This document shows positions 23,974-31,892 of a stretch of DNA of 38,243 nucleotides, one piece after another; position 1 is the stretch's first letter; each line of letters opens with the position of its first letter. The notes below the pieces were generated by a model. That model did not search any database and was not told the origin of the DNA. It saw only the letters and a program-made list of their open reading frames with translations. The position numbers and the translations under genes were made by a program. The stretch comes from Tepidibacter sp. (GTDB lineage: Bacteria > Bacillota > Clostridia > Peptostreptococcales > Peptostreptococcaceae): the NCBI RefSeq assembly GCF_025210165.1, contig NZ_JAOASI010000022.1:1-38243 (forward strand), written 5' to 3'.

Positions 23974-24609
23974 ATGATCAATATAAAAGAAGATACGAAT
24001 GTTGTTAATATGTTAGGAGAAATTACAGAAGAACTTAAGGTAAGTCATGAAATATTTGGAGAAAAGTTTTATACTGCAAAAATAAAAATAAAAAGACTTA
24101 GTGATTCTGAAGATATACTACCTATTACTGTATCAGAGAGACTTATTGGGGACTTGAATATGGATATTGGCAAAAAAGTTGAAGTAAGTGGACAGCTAAG
24201 ATCATACAATAAAGTGATTGATGGTAAAAACAAGCTTATATTAACTATATTTGCAAGAGAATTAGCTTTTGTAGATTCAGAAAATAAGGACCCTAATAAT
24301 ATATTTTTAGATGGATATGTATGTAAAAGTCCTATATATAGAAAAACTCCTCTAGGAAGAGAAATTACAGACTTGTTGCTTGCGGTTAACAGAGCTTATA
24401 ATAAGTCGGATTATATACCATCTATAGCTTGGGGCAGAAATGCAAAGTTTTGTAAAAATTTAAAAGTTGGAGATAGAGTCCAATTATGGGGTAGAATTCA
24501 AAGTAGACAATATGAGAAAAAAATTGAGGATGGAGAAATTGATGTAAAGGTAGCATATGAGGTTTCGGTATCCAAAATGAAGAAGTTATTGGAAAATAAC
24601 ACTAAATAG
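23974..24609 (+). CDS. OB-fold, single-stranded-DNA-binding-like protein
   Basis: About 211 aa. It appears to contain two OB-like modules: residues about 8-100 (VVNMLGEITEELKVSHEIFG, VEVSGQLRSY) and about 105-205 (NNIFLDGYVCKSPIYRKTPLGREI, SIAWGRNAKFCKNLKVGDRV, QLWGRIQSRQYEK). The second module closely follows the SSB pattern (RKTPxGxxxxxxxLAxNR, AWGxxA, GxxVxxxGRxxSRxY). It is not the usual housekeeping SSB, which has a single OB domain and an acidic tail; there is no DDDIPF-like tail here. The start is ATG 23974, after GGAGGGAAGG. It is flanked on both sides by the structured repeat. Confidence 0.75.
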   Translation: MINIKEDTNVVNMLGEITEELKVSHEIFGEKFYTAKIKIKRLSDSEDILPITVSERLIGDLNMDIGKKVEVSGQLRSYNKVIDGKNKLILTIFARELAFVDSENKDPNNIFLDGYVCKSPIYRKTPLGREITDLLLAVNRAYNKSDYIPSIAWGRNAKFCKNLKVGDRVQLWGRIQSRQYEKKIEDGEIDVKVAYEVSVSKMKKLLENNTK

Positions 24610-24662
24610 TAAATTATAACATTTTTGTTTTATGGATAACTTGTTAAGAAAGAGATATTTGA

Positions 24663-24737
24663 GACTATTTTGAGCAACGGAGCCTGTAAGGATCGTTGGC
24701 GATATGAGTCACCGCGTTAGCGAGTAGACGAATTTTA
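24663..24737 (+). repeat. Structured repeat, copy 2
   Basis: Begins GACTATTTTGAGCAACGGAG and contains CAACG...CGTTG (5 bp, bridging 24676-24697), TATGA, the hairpin CGCGTTAGCG (24713-24722), and ends GAATTTTA. It shares block order with copy 1 while the stems differ in sequence, as if pairing rather than bases were kept. It is more GC-rich than its surroundings. Confidence 0.55.
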
Positions 24738-24739
24738 TA

Positions 24740-24768
24740 TTGAATAATGGAATTATATTTATTATAAT
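24740..24768 (+). promoter_or_regulatory. Sigma-A promoter of the degenerate methyltransferase gene
   Basis: TTGAAT (24740-24745), a 17-nt spacer and TATAAT (24763-24768), 41 nt before the start codon. Confidence 0.65.
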
Positions 24769-24809
24769 AGATAAGTAATAACTAAAGAAAAGACAGAAGG
24801 TGAATTTAC

Positions 24810-25388
24810 TTGAAAAAAATATGTGTAGATACATCTTATTATATAAGAGGTAGTATATGTCCTAATAAAAAACAAAATAATATAAATAATTTCTTGGAAA
24901 CCGCAAACTGTTCTGTTGGAGAGAAAGTATTGCTTTTGGGAAATATATCTAACTATGGTAAGTATTTGAAGAAATTAGGTGTAGAGGTTATTATACTTGA
25001 AAATAATAAATATGTTACAAGTTCTGCTGTTGTAGATAATGGAAATTGTAATATAATTCAAGGCTCTGTTGAATATATGCCTTTTAAAGATAGTTATTTT
25101 GATAAAGTAATATTTTTAAATTATTTTAATTGTTTGGATAATGAAAAAAATGCTTTAAGTGAAATTTATAGAGTTTTAAAATACAAAGGCAAGGTTATAA
25201 TAGAGAATAAAAATCCTAAGAATTTATCTATAAAATTAAAATCGTTTCAAAATAAGATAAAAGGATATAACGGAAAATTTTATAGCCCTACAGAAATAGT
25301 GGAAATATTTGGGGAAAGTGGATTTTGTGGGACTTTTAAAGAAATAGATAGTGAAAATTATATTTATATGGGTATTAAAACAGATTAA
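24810..25388 (+). CDS. Degenerate SAM-methyltransferase-like protein
   Basis: 192 aa. The central pattern VEYMPFKDSYFDKVIFLNYF-NCLDNEKNALSEIYRVLKYKGKVII corresponds to motifs II-III and the post-motif region of class I methyltransferases (UbiE/Methyltransf_11 type). Motif I, normally VLDxGCGTG, here reads VLLLGNISNYG, without the glycine-rich SAM loop, so SAM binding is doubtful and the protein may have lost catalysis or serve as a scaffold. The start is TTG 24810 with AGAAGGTGA upstream; no in-frame ATG is well placed. It ends in its own terminator. Confidence 0.65.
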   Translation: MKKICVDTSYYIRGSICPNKKQNNINNFLETANCSVGEKVLLLGNISNYGKYLKKLGVEVIILENNKYVTSSAVVDNGNCNIIQGSVEYMPFKDSYFDKVIFLNYFNCLDNEKNALSEIYRVLKYKGKVIIENKNPKNLSIKLKSFQNKIKGYNGKFYSPTEIVEIFGESGFCGTFKEIDSENYIYMGIKTD

Positions 25389-25415
25389 AGACTAGGTTAT
25401 ACCTAGTCTTTTTTT
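25388..25415 (+). terminator. Intrinsic terminator
   Basis: AAGACTAGGT and ACCTAGTCTT pair around TAT and run into TTTTT. The preceding gene's stop codon overlaps the first base. Confidence 0.9.
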
Positions 25416-25429
25416 AAAAGGAGGAAAAC

Positions 25430-25573
25430 ATGAAAATTTATTATGAACCTATAGCTTGGATGATAATTATTATTATACTTATGTCTATTCAATACTCTAT
25501 AAATAAGATTACTGTTTTACTAAGAGATATAAAAGAAATACTTATTCAGCTTAAAATAAAGGATAGGTTGTAA
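25430..25573 (+). CDS. 47-aa single-pass membrane peptide
   Basis: ATG 25430 to TAA 25573, preceded by a strong AAAGGAGG site 5 nt upstream and ending 1 nt before the next gene. The product starts [10 protein letters not shown], has one hydrophobic helix (about residues 8-23, Ile-rich) and a basic amphipathic tail ([18 protein letters not shown]). It is probably a membrane microprotein translated together with the sigma-54 activator. I know no family for it, but it may be conserved with the cdsR-like gene. Confidence 0.6.
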   Translation: MKIYYEPIAWMIIIIILMSIQYSINKITVLLRDIKEILIQLKIKDRL

Positions 25574-25574
25574 T

Positions 25575-27344
25575 ATGGTAGATTTAATGCTTATAGAAGA
25601 AGATATAAAAAATACAGCAGAGGTTATATCATCTGTTCTAAATGTAGATGTTACTATAGTTGATCAGAACTTAACTAGAATTGCGGGAACTGGCAAATAT
25701 GCTAATAAAATAGGAGAGAAGATAAGCTTATACTCTGCATTTAAAAATGCACTAGATACAGGTGAAAGTTTTATAATTGAAAATCCAAGAGAAGATAAGA
25801 TATGTAAGATGTGTAAGGATAAAAATCAATGTAAGGAATTTGCAGAGGTATGCTGCCCTATAGCATTAGAAGAAAAAATATATGGAGTTATAGGTCTTAT
25901 AGCATTTACACAAGAACAAGGAGATAATATAAAAAATAATAAAAGTCAGTTGATGAGCTTTTTAACAAAAATGGCAGATTTAATATCGAGCAAAATAAAA
26001 GCAGAGAATAAATCTTATGAGATAAAAATACAGGCAAAGAGATTAGAAATGCTTCTTAATAATATGGATAAAGCAGTAGTATCTACTGATGTGTATGGAA
26101 ATATAGATAAATACAATGATAAATTCAAAAGTATATTTCAATTAGATGATAGAATAGATAAACATAATATATTCGATATACTGAAATTTATAAACGAGAA
26201 AGAAATAAAAAATGTAAAAGAAAGACATAGAAGTACATCTTTTACTTATAAAAATAAAAATTATACATTAAGAGGTATATATAATTTAAATACAATAACA
26301 ATAGATGGTGATATAAAAGGATATGTTTTTGATTTTATAGATAATTCTTCAGCCATAGAAAATTTTAATGAAATAACTGGGACGAGTTATAATATAGGAT
26401 TTGATAATATAATAGGTAATAGCATATCTATGGAAAATGTAAAGAATGAAGCTAGGATTGCATCAAAGACTTCATCTACTGTATTAATAACTGGAGAAAG
26501 TGGTACAGGGAAAGAATTATTCGCAAGAGCTATACATAATAATAGTAGTAGATGCAAGAGCTCGTTCATAGCTATTAACTGTGCAGCAATACCAGATAAT
26601 TTACTTGAAAGTGAGCTATTTGGATATGAGGAAGGCGCGTTCACAGGAGCTAAAAAAGGTGGGAAAGTAGGAAAATTTGAGCTTGCAAATAAAGGAACAA
26701 TTTTTCTTGATGAAATAGGAGATATGAGTATACATTTACAAGGAAAACTACTCAGGGTATTGCAAGAAAGAGAAATTGAAAAAATAGGTGGAAAAATAAA
26801 TATTTCAGTTGATGTTAGAATAATAGCTGCAACAAATAGAGATTTAGAGAAGATGGTTGAAAAAGGAGAATTTAGAGAAGATTTATACTATAGATTAAAT
26901 GTTATACCTATATCTATACCACCATTAAGATATAGAAAAGAAGATATAGTATTACTTGTAGATAATATAATTGAAGACTATTCTAAGAAGTTAAATAAAT
27001 ATATAAATGGAATAGAAGAATGTGCAATAAAAAAAATAATTGACTATCCGTGGCATGGAAATGTAAGACAGCTTCAAAATGTAATAGAGTACAGTATAAA
27101 TATGTCAAATTCATCAATTATAAGGTATGAAAACCTACCCCAAAAAATAATAAATAGAAATAAGGAAATTAAATTTGATATAAATGATTATATAACTCCT
27201 CTTAAGGAAATGGAAAAGAAAGAAATAATTAAAGCTTTGCATAAATTTAAGGATTACAAAAAAGACAAGGAAAGAGCTTGTAAGGCTCTAGGGATATCCA
27301 GAGCTACACTTTATAGAAAAATGAAAGAGTATGAAATAAAATAA
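25575..27344 (+). CDS. cdsR: CdsR-like sigma-54-dependent transcriptional activator
   Basis: 589 aa. The N-terminal GAF-like sensor (about 1-150) contains a Cys cluster, [10 protein letters not shown] plus VCCPI, which could bind metal or sense thiols or sulfide. A PAS-like domain follows (about 155-255; [17 protein letters not shown]). The AAA+ domain has [14 protein letters not shown] and FLDEIGDM, and the protein ends with a Fis-type helix-turn-helix ([19 protein letters not shown]). It stands next to cdsB, which has a sigma-54 promoter; in C. difficile a regulator of this type (CdsR) controls cysteine desulfidase in response to cysteine. The symbol is by context. The start is close behind the 47-aa gene (1 nt). 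Confidence 0.82.
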   Translation: MVDLMLIEEDIKNTAEVISSVLNVDVTIVDQNLTRIAGTGKYANKIGEKISLYSAFKNALDTGESFIIENPREDKICKMCKDKNQCKEFAEVCCPIALEEKIYGVIGLIAFTQEQGDNIKNNKSQLMSFLTKMADLISSKIKAENKSYEIKIQAKRLEMLLNNMDKAVVSTDVYGNIDKYNDKFKSIFQLDDRIDKHNIFDILKFINEKEIKNVKERHRSTSFTYKNKNYTLRGIYNLNTITIDGDIKGYVFDFIDNSSAIENFNEITGTSYNIGFDNIIGNSISMENVKNEARIASKTSSTVLITGESGTGKELFARAIHNNSSRCKSSFIAINCAAIPDNLLESELFGYEEGAFTGAKKGGKVGKFELANKGTIFLDEIGDMSIHLQGKLLRVLQEREIEKIGGKINISVDVRIIAATNRDLEKMVEKGEFREDLYYRLNVIPISIPPLRYRKEDIVLLVDNIIEDYSKKLNKYINGIEECAIKKIIDYPWHGNVRQLQNVIEYSINMSNSSIIRYENLPQKIINRNKEIKFDINDYITPLKEMEKKEIIKALHKFKDYKKDKERACKALGISRATLYRKMKEYEIK

Positions 27345-27389
27345 TCTCAAATTGAGACGATAATCTCGATTTGAGATTATTTTATTTCA
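27332..27389 (+). terminator. 21-bp perfect hairpin over the cdsR stop codon
   Basis: The arm 27332-27352, which includes the last cdsR codons and its stop, is perfectly complementary to 27369-27389. The loop can extend the stem with GAGA/TCTC. The 3' arm contains TTATTTTATTT. It is probably the cdsR terminator. It also holds two palindromes, TCTCAAATTGAGA and ATCTCGATTTGAGAT, whose centres are 19 bp apart, about 100-130 bp upstream of the sigma-54 promoter, so a second role as an enhancer site is possible. Confidence 0.7.
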
Positions 27390-27471
27390 AAAAGATACAA
27401 AATTATATATATAATCTATCTAATCAACAAATAATAAACTACAAGTATTGAAAAAACTAGAATATAAAAGT

Positions 27472-27487
27472 TGGCATAGTTTGTGCT
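27472..27487 (+). promoter_or_regulatory. Sigma-54 (-24/-12) promoter of cdsB
   Basis: TGGCATAGTTTGTGCT has GG (27473-27474) and GC (27485-27486) exactly 10 nt apart. It lies 38 nt before the cdsB start, directly downstream of a sigma-54 activator gene. Confidence 0.9.
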
Positions 27488-27525
27488 ATGTATAAATTGT
27501 ATAAAATTAAATTGGGGGTTTTAAA

Positions 27526-28812
27526 ATGAAAAAAATACTTGTAGATATGTTAAAAGCAGAGGTAAAGCCAGCTTTAGGATGTACAGAGCCAGTTGCAGTA
27601 GCATTAGCTTGTGCAAAAGCGAAAGAATTATTAGGGGAAGAAATAGTTGAATGTAATATACTTGTAAGCCCTAATGTATATAAAAATGGTATGTGCGTTG
27701 GAATACCTGGAACAACAAGATTAGGTCTTAAAATAGCAGCTGCTATGGGACTTAATGGAGGAGATTCTGAACTTGGACTTAGAGTATTAGAAAAATTAGG
27801 AGAAGAAGAGGTTAAAATATCAGAAAACTTTATGGATCAAAATATGGTTAAAATATCTCCTATAGAAACTACTGAAAAGGTTTACATAGAAGTTAACTTA
27901 AAAGGAAAAGAAAATACATCAAAAACTATAATAATGACTAAGCATGATAACTTTGTTCATATACAAAAGAATGACTCTGTAATTTTAAATGGAGAAATAA
28001 GCTTAGATGTAGAATATACACACGTTGATAGCCCAGCGGTGAAACTTACAATTAAAGAATTAATTCAAGAAATAGAAAAAATGGATGAATCGGATTTAGA
28101 CTTCTTATTAGAAGGTATAGATATGAATATGGATATGGCAAACGTTGCTATAGAAGATAAGGTAGGTATTGGTGTAGGATATGGAATCAAAAAAGCTATG
28201 GATGATAAAATGCTTTCTGATGATCTTATAAATAAAGCTATGATGTTAACAGCAGCAGCTTCTGATGCTAGAATGAGCGGAGTTAATAAGCCTGTTATGA
28301 GTTCTAATGGAAGTGGAAATCATGGACTTACAGCTATACTTCCAATAGCAGCTTATAATGAAATGTATCCTCAAACAAAAGAAAAATTAGCAAAAGCATT
28401 AGCAATAAGTCACTTAGTTACAGGCTATATAAAGAATTATACAGGAAGATTATCTGCAGTTTGTGGATGTGGAGTAGCAGCATCAACAGGATCAGCAGCA
28501 GCTATAACATGGCTTATGGATGGAACGTATGAGCAAATAGATGGAGCAATTGAAAATATGATTGCAAACTTAAGTGGTATGATATGCGATGGAGCAAAAG
28601 CTGGATGTGCTCTAAAACTTGCATCTGCTGCATCTGCTGCCGTTCAAAGTGCTGTAATAGCTAAATATAACTGTGTAGTACCAGCTCTTAACGGAATAGT
28701 AGGAAATAAAGTTGAAGAAAGTATAAGAAACTTAGGAAAAGTTAGTGCTCAAGGAATGACAATAACAGATGAGGTTATAATAAAAGTCATGGATGGTATG
28801 AATAATAACTAA
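27526..28812 (+). CDS. cdsB: L-cysteine desulfidase / UPF0597 (serine dehydratase alpha-like) family
   Basis: 428 aa. It starts MKKILVDMLKAEVKPALGCT; the LGCTEP motif with Cys19 corresponds to the catalytic Cys of archaeal cysteine desulfidase. Cluster ligands are likely in VCGCGVAASTGSAA and MICDGAKAGCALK, and SSNGSGNHGLTAILP is a family hallmark. The enzyme is an oxygen-sensitive [4Fe-4S] protein that breaks cysteine into pyruvate, ammonia and H2S. Its sigma-54 promoter and the neighbouring CdsR-like activator match the cysteine-degradation circuit of C. difficile. A GGGGG ribosome site lies 7 nt before the ATG. Activity on serine or other amino acids cannot be excluded. Confidence 0.88.
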   Translation: MKKILVDMLKAEVKPALGCTEPVAVALACAKAKELLGEEIVECNILVSPNVYKNGMCVGIPGTTRLGLKIAAAMGLNGGDSELGLRVLEKLGEEEVKISENFMDQNMVKISPIETTEKVYIEVNLKGKENTSKTIIMTKHDNFVHIQKNDSVILNGEISLDVEYTHVDSPAVKLTIKELIQEIEKMDESDLDFLLEGIDMNMDMANVAIEDKVGIGVGYGIKKAMDDKMLSDDLINKAMMLTAAASDARMSGVNKPVMSSNGSGNHGLTAILPIAAYNEMYPQTKEKLAKALAISHLVTGYIKNYTGRLSAVCGCGVAASTGSAAAITWLMDGTYEQIDGAIENMIANLSGMICDGAKAGCALKLASAASAAVQSAVIAKYNCVVPALNGIVGNKVEESIRNLGKVSAQGMTITDEVIIKVMDGMNNN

Positions 28813-28819
28813 AGTAATA

Positions 28820-28848
28820 TTGACAAAAATCTACTTTTTAATTAAAAT
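28820..28848 (+). promoter_or_regulatory. Sigma-A promoter of hpt
   Basis: TTGACA (28820-28825), a 17-nt spacer and TAAAAT (28843-28848), 40 nt before hpt. Confidence 0.75.
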
Positions 28849-28888
28849 AGAGTTTAAAATACAACTACTCTAGGAGGTTTATTATAGA

Positions 28889-29428
28889 ATGAATATAGAA
28901 ACTAAAGTATGGGAAACGCTATGCTCTGAAGAAGATATAGTTAGAAGAACTGCTGAACTTGGAAAACAGATAGCAGAGGACTATAAGGATAAGAAATTAT
29001 TCGTTATATCTCTTTTAAAGGGAAGCTTTATATTTACGGCTGATCTTGTTAGAAAGATAGACATCCCAGTTAAAATAGGATTTATGACTACATCTAGCTA
29101 CGGACACTCAGAAGAGTCAAGTGGAAAAATAGATATGCTTGCAGATATAAAGGACGATATATCAGGATATGATGTTTTAGTGGTTGATGATATAACAGAT
29201 TCAGCTCTTACTATGAGCTTTGTTATGAACCACTTAAAGACAAAAAATCCTGCAAGTGTTAAATGTTGTGTATTATTAGATAAACCAGTTAGAAGAAAAG
29301 TAGATTTAGTTCCTGATTATGTAGGTTTTGAGATAGATGATAAATTCGTAGTTGGATATGGGCTAAACTATGGAGATTACTATAGAAATGTTCCTTATGT
29401 ATTCAATGTAACTAATCAAGATAGATAA
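28889..29428 (+). CDS. hpt: Hypoxanthine (guanine) phosphoribosyltransferase
   Basis: 179 aa, the standard length. It makes IMP or GMP from the base and PRPP for purine salvage. Family landmarks are LFVISLLKGSFIFTADLVR, the flexible-loop region SYGHSEESSG and the PRPP-binding segment VLVVDDITDSALTM. Compared with the common EDIIDSG, this reads DDITDSA; such a variant keeps the two acidic residues. The C-terminal FEIDDKFVVGYGLNYGDYYR is typical of HPRT. AGGAGG lies 11 nt before the ATG, a rather long spacing. It is monocistronic between its own promoter and a perfect palindromic terminator. Confidence 0.93.
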   Translation: MNIETKVWETLCSEEDIVRRTAELGKQIAEDYKDKKLFVISLLKGSFIFTADLVRKIDIPVKIGFMTTSSYGHSEESSGKIDMLADIKDDISGYDVLVVDDITDSALTMSFVMNHLKTKNPASVKCCVLLDKPVRRKVDLVPDYVGFEIDDKFVVGYGLNYGDYYRNVPYVFNVTNQDR

Positions 29429-29456
29429 AAAAGATGGCTAATTAGCCATCTTTTTT
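29427..29456. terminator. Perfect 30-bp palindromic terminator, hpt / dapH
   Basis: AAAAAAGATGGCTAA is followed by its exact complement TTAGCCATCTTTTTT. The hpt stop overlaps its left edge and the dapH stop its right edge, so it terminates both strands. Confidence 0.93.
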
Positions 29457-30162
29457 AACCTCTTAAGTCTTCCATAAGTTTAGTTTTTTCTTGAGTTTTT
29501 TCATCTTTCATTTTTACAATCTTAGCAGGAGATCCAGCAACAACAGCACCTTCAGGTACATCTTTAGTTACAACAGCTCCAGCTGCTACAACAGCTCCTT
29601 TTTTAACTATAACACCTTCTAATATCACAGCATTTGCTCCTACAACAACATCATCTTCAAGTATTACAGGTGTAGCAGAAGGTGGCTCAAGCACACCTGC
29701 AACGACAGCACCTGCTCCTAGATGTACATTTTTACCTATAGTTCCTCTTGCTCCTATAACAGCGTTCATGTCAATCATAGAGCCTTCTCCTATCTCAGCT
29801 CCGATATTGATAACTGAACCCATCATTATAACTGCATTTTTACCAATAGAAACCATATCTCTTATAACTGCACCTGGTTCGATTCTAGCATCTTCATGTA
29901 AATAATTATAAGTAGGTATAGCAGAGTTTCTTCTATCAAACTCTAAGTGATAATCTTCAATAGTCTCTTTATTTTCATCTAAAATATTCTTAACAGATGA
30001 TTGTTCTCCTATTAAGATATAACTGTTATCACTACCAAATATTTTTACGTTTTCGTAATTTTTACTCTTTAAAGTTCCATTTAAATATACTTTAACTGGT
30101 GTTTTCTTAGTCGAATTCTTTATAAATTTTGCTATCTCATATGGGTCTGTTAATTTCATCAT
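29455..30162 (-). CDS. dapH: Tetrahydrodipicolinate N-acetyltransferase (DapH type)
   Basis: 235 aa, typical length. It acetylates 2,3,4,5-tetrahydrodipicolinate in the acetyl branch of the lysine/meso-diaminopimelate pathway. The N-terminal 85 residues are the DapH-specific domain ([20 protein letters not shown]). Then come left-handed beta-helix hexapeptide repeats ([60 protein letters not shown]). It is the last gene of the minus-strand run asd-dapA-dapB-dapH, starting 21 nt after dapB. Two adjacent ATGs (30162, 30159) follow AGGAGG; either may be used. Often annotated dapD in these genomes. Confidence 0.93.
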   Translation of the reverse strand: MMKLTDPYEIAKFIKNSTKKTPVKVYLNGTLKSKNYENVKIFGSDNSYILIGEQSSVKNILDENKETIEDYHLEFDRRNSAIPTYNYLHEDARIEPGAVIRDMVSIGKNAVIMMGSVINIGAEIGEGSMIDMNAVIGARGTIGKNVHLGAGAVVAGVLEPPSATPVILEDDVVVGANAVILEGVIVKKGAVVAAGAVVTKDVPEGAVVAGSPAKIVKMKDEKTQEKTKLMEDLRG

Positions 30163-30183
30163 TAGTAATTTACCTCCTAAGTT

Positions 30184-30930
30184 TTACAAAGATACTATAT
30201 CTTTCATATTATAATATCCGTTTCCTTTATTTACAATAAATTTAGCTGCTTGAAGAGAACCTTGAGCAAATATTTCTTTTGATAAGGCTGTATGATTAAG
30301 TTCTACTATTTCATCCTTACCTGCGAATATAACGCTGTGGTCTCCAACTATAGTTCCACCACGTACTGCATGAATACCTATTTCATTTTCTTTTCTTTTT
30401 GCATCTTTACCATGTCTTCCAAAGTTAAATTCATTATCTAAAACATTTTGGATTTCATTTGCAAGCATTAAAGCAGTACCACTAGGTGCATCAACTTTTC
30501 TGTTATGATGCTTTTCGATTATTTCTATATCGAAATTATTTAAAGCTTTAGCTGATATTTCAACAAGCTTTAAAAGTAGGTTCACTCCAAGTGACATATT
30601 TGAGCTATGAAATACTGGAACTTCTTTAGAATGCTCATTTATCATATCAAGCTCTTCATTAGTATACCCAGTTGTTGCTATAACTAACGGAGTTTTAGTT
30701 TTTTTAGAATAATCTAGCATATCATTTAATGTGGTTGGATTAGAAAAATCTATTATAACATCAGCTTTTTCATTAATGTCCAATATATTAGAATATGCAT
30801 TATATTCAGTAGTTTCGTTAATTTCTCTAGAAACACCTGCTACAAGTTCAAAAGCTTCATCATCAAATATAGATTTTGTCAAAACTTTTCCCATTTTGCC
30901 AAGGCATCCATTAACTATAACTTTAATCAT
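30184..30930 (-). CDS. dapB: 4-Hydroxy-tetrahydrodipicolinate reductase
   Basis: 248 aa. It reduces the DapA product with NAD(P)H. The nucleotide-binding loop is VNGCLGKMGKVL at the N-terminus, VIDFSNP and VIATTGYT follow, and the catalytic signature EKHHNRKVDAPSGTALMLA lies near residue 150. Third in the asd-dapA-dapB-dapH order. AGGAGG lies 6 nt before the ATG. A 16-bp hairpin separates it from dapA. Confidence 0.95.
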   Translation of the reverse strand: MIKVIVNGCLGKMGKVLTKSIFDDEAFELVAGVSREINETTEYNAYSNILDINEKADVIIDFSNPTTLNDMLDYSKKTKTPLVIATTGYTNEELDMINEHSKEVPVFHSSNMSLGVNLLLKLVEISAKALNNFDIEIIEKHHNRKVDAPSGTALMLANEIQNVLDNEFNFGRHGKDAKRKENEIGIHAVRGGTIVGDHSVIFAGKDEIVELNHTALSKEIFAQGSLQAAKFIVNKGNGYYNMKDIVSL

Positions 30931-30954
30931 TCTACACCTCCTGTAATAATGCGA

Positions 30955-30994
30955 TTTAAAATCCTATACCACATATGCGGTATAGGATTTTAAA
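30955..30994 (-). terminator. 16-bp perfect hairpin between dapA and dapB
   Basis: TTTAAAATCCTATACC (30955-30970) pairs exactly with 30979-30994 around an 8-nt loop. On the minus strand the stem ends in TTTAAA and is followed by TCGC, so there is no true U-run. It is likely a partial terminator or mRNA-processing structure inside the operon. Confidence 0.65.
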
Positions 30995-30999
30995 AGGTT

Positions 31000-31878
31000 T
31001 TATAATTTGAATCCGTAGTCTGTTAATTCTTTCTTTAATACGCTTAAATTACAATCATCCATATCTACCAGTGGAAGTCTAAGTTCACCCATGTCAAATC
31101 CTAATAAATTCATAGCTGTTTTAACTGGTACAGGATTTACCTCTATAAATAGAGCATCTATTAAAGCCTTCATATCTAATTGAAGTTTTCTAGAACCTTC
31201 TACATCTCCTTCAAGAAACTTATATACTAAGTCATGAGTATCTTTTGGACATATATTAGCAACAACAGATATAACACCACATCCTCCAAGAGATAATAGA
31301 GGTACAATCATATCATCATTTCCAGAATATATTCCAAATCCTTCAGGACAAACTCTTGCCATCTCAGCAACTTGAGATATATCTCCACTAGCTTCTTTAA
31401 CTGCTACTATATTTTTATGAGTAGCTATTTGAGCAAGTGTTGAAGGTTTTATATTAACTCCTGTTCTTCCTGGTACGTTATAAACGATTATAGGAATATT
31501 AACAGCATCAGCTATAGCATTAAAGTGAGAAATAAGACCTTTTTGAGTAGACTTATTGTAATAAGGAGTTATAACTAAAAGTCCATCAGCTCCTAATTCT
31601 TCAGCCTTTTGACTAAGGTGCATAGAATGTGAAGTATTATTAGAACCAGTACCTGCTATAACTGGTATTCTTTTATTTGTTTTATCTATTACAAATTTTA
31701 TAGTTTCTATTTGTTCTTCGTCAGTCATTGTAGATGCTTCCCCAGTAGTTCCGCATACTATAAATGCATCTGTTCCTTCTTTAATATGGTACTCTATAAT
31801 TTCTCCTAATTTTTGAAAGTCTATTTTTCCATCTTTAAATGGAGTAACTAAGGCAACGCCAGAACCTTTAAATAGCAT
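31000..31878 (-). CDS. dapA: 4-Hydroxy-tetrahydrodipicolinate synthase
   Basis: 292-aa TIM-barrel aldolase-like enzyme that condenses pyruvate and aspartate semialdehyde. Visible landmarks: [12 protein letters not shown] at the N-terminus, [26 protein letters not shown] with the catalytic Tyr, and the Schiff-base Lys in [12 protein letters not shown]. The start is ATG 31878: GAGAGGATG lies 8-9 nt upstream, and the alternative ATG 31887 overlaps that site. The upstream asd gene ends 14 nt before it, consistent with one transcript. Confidence 0.95.
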   Translation of the reverse strand: MLFKGSGVALVTPFKDGKIDFQKLGEIIEYHIKEGTDAFIVCGTTGEASTMTDEEQIETIKFVIDKTNKRIPVIAGTGSNNTSHSMHLSQKAEELGADGLLVITPYYNKSTQKGLISHFNAIADAVNIPIIVYNVPGRTGVNIKPSTLAQIATHKNIVAVKEASGDISQVAEMARVCPEGFGIYSGNDDMIVPLLSLGGCGVISVVANICPKDTHDLVYKFLEGDVEGSRKLQLDMKALIDALFIEVNPVPVKTAMNLLGFDMGELRLPLVDMDDCNLSVLKKELTDYGFKL

Positions 31879-31892
31879 GAAAATCATCCTCT

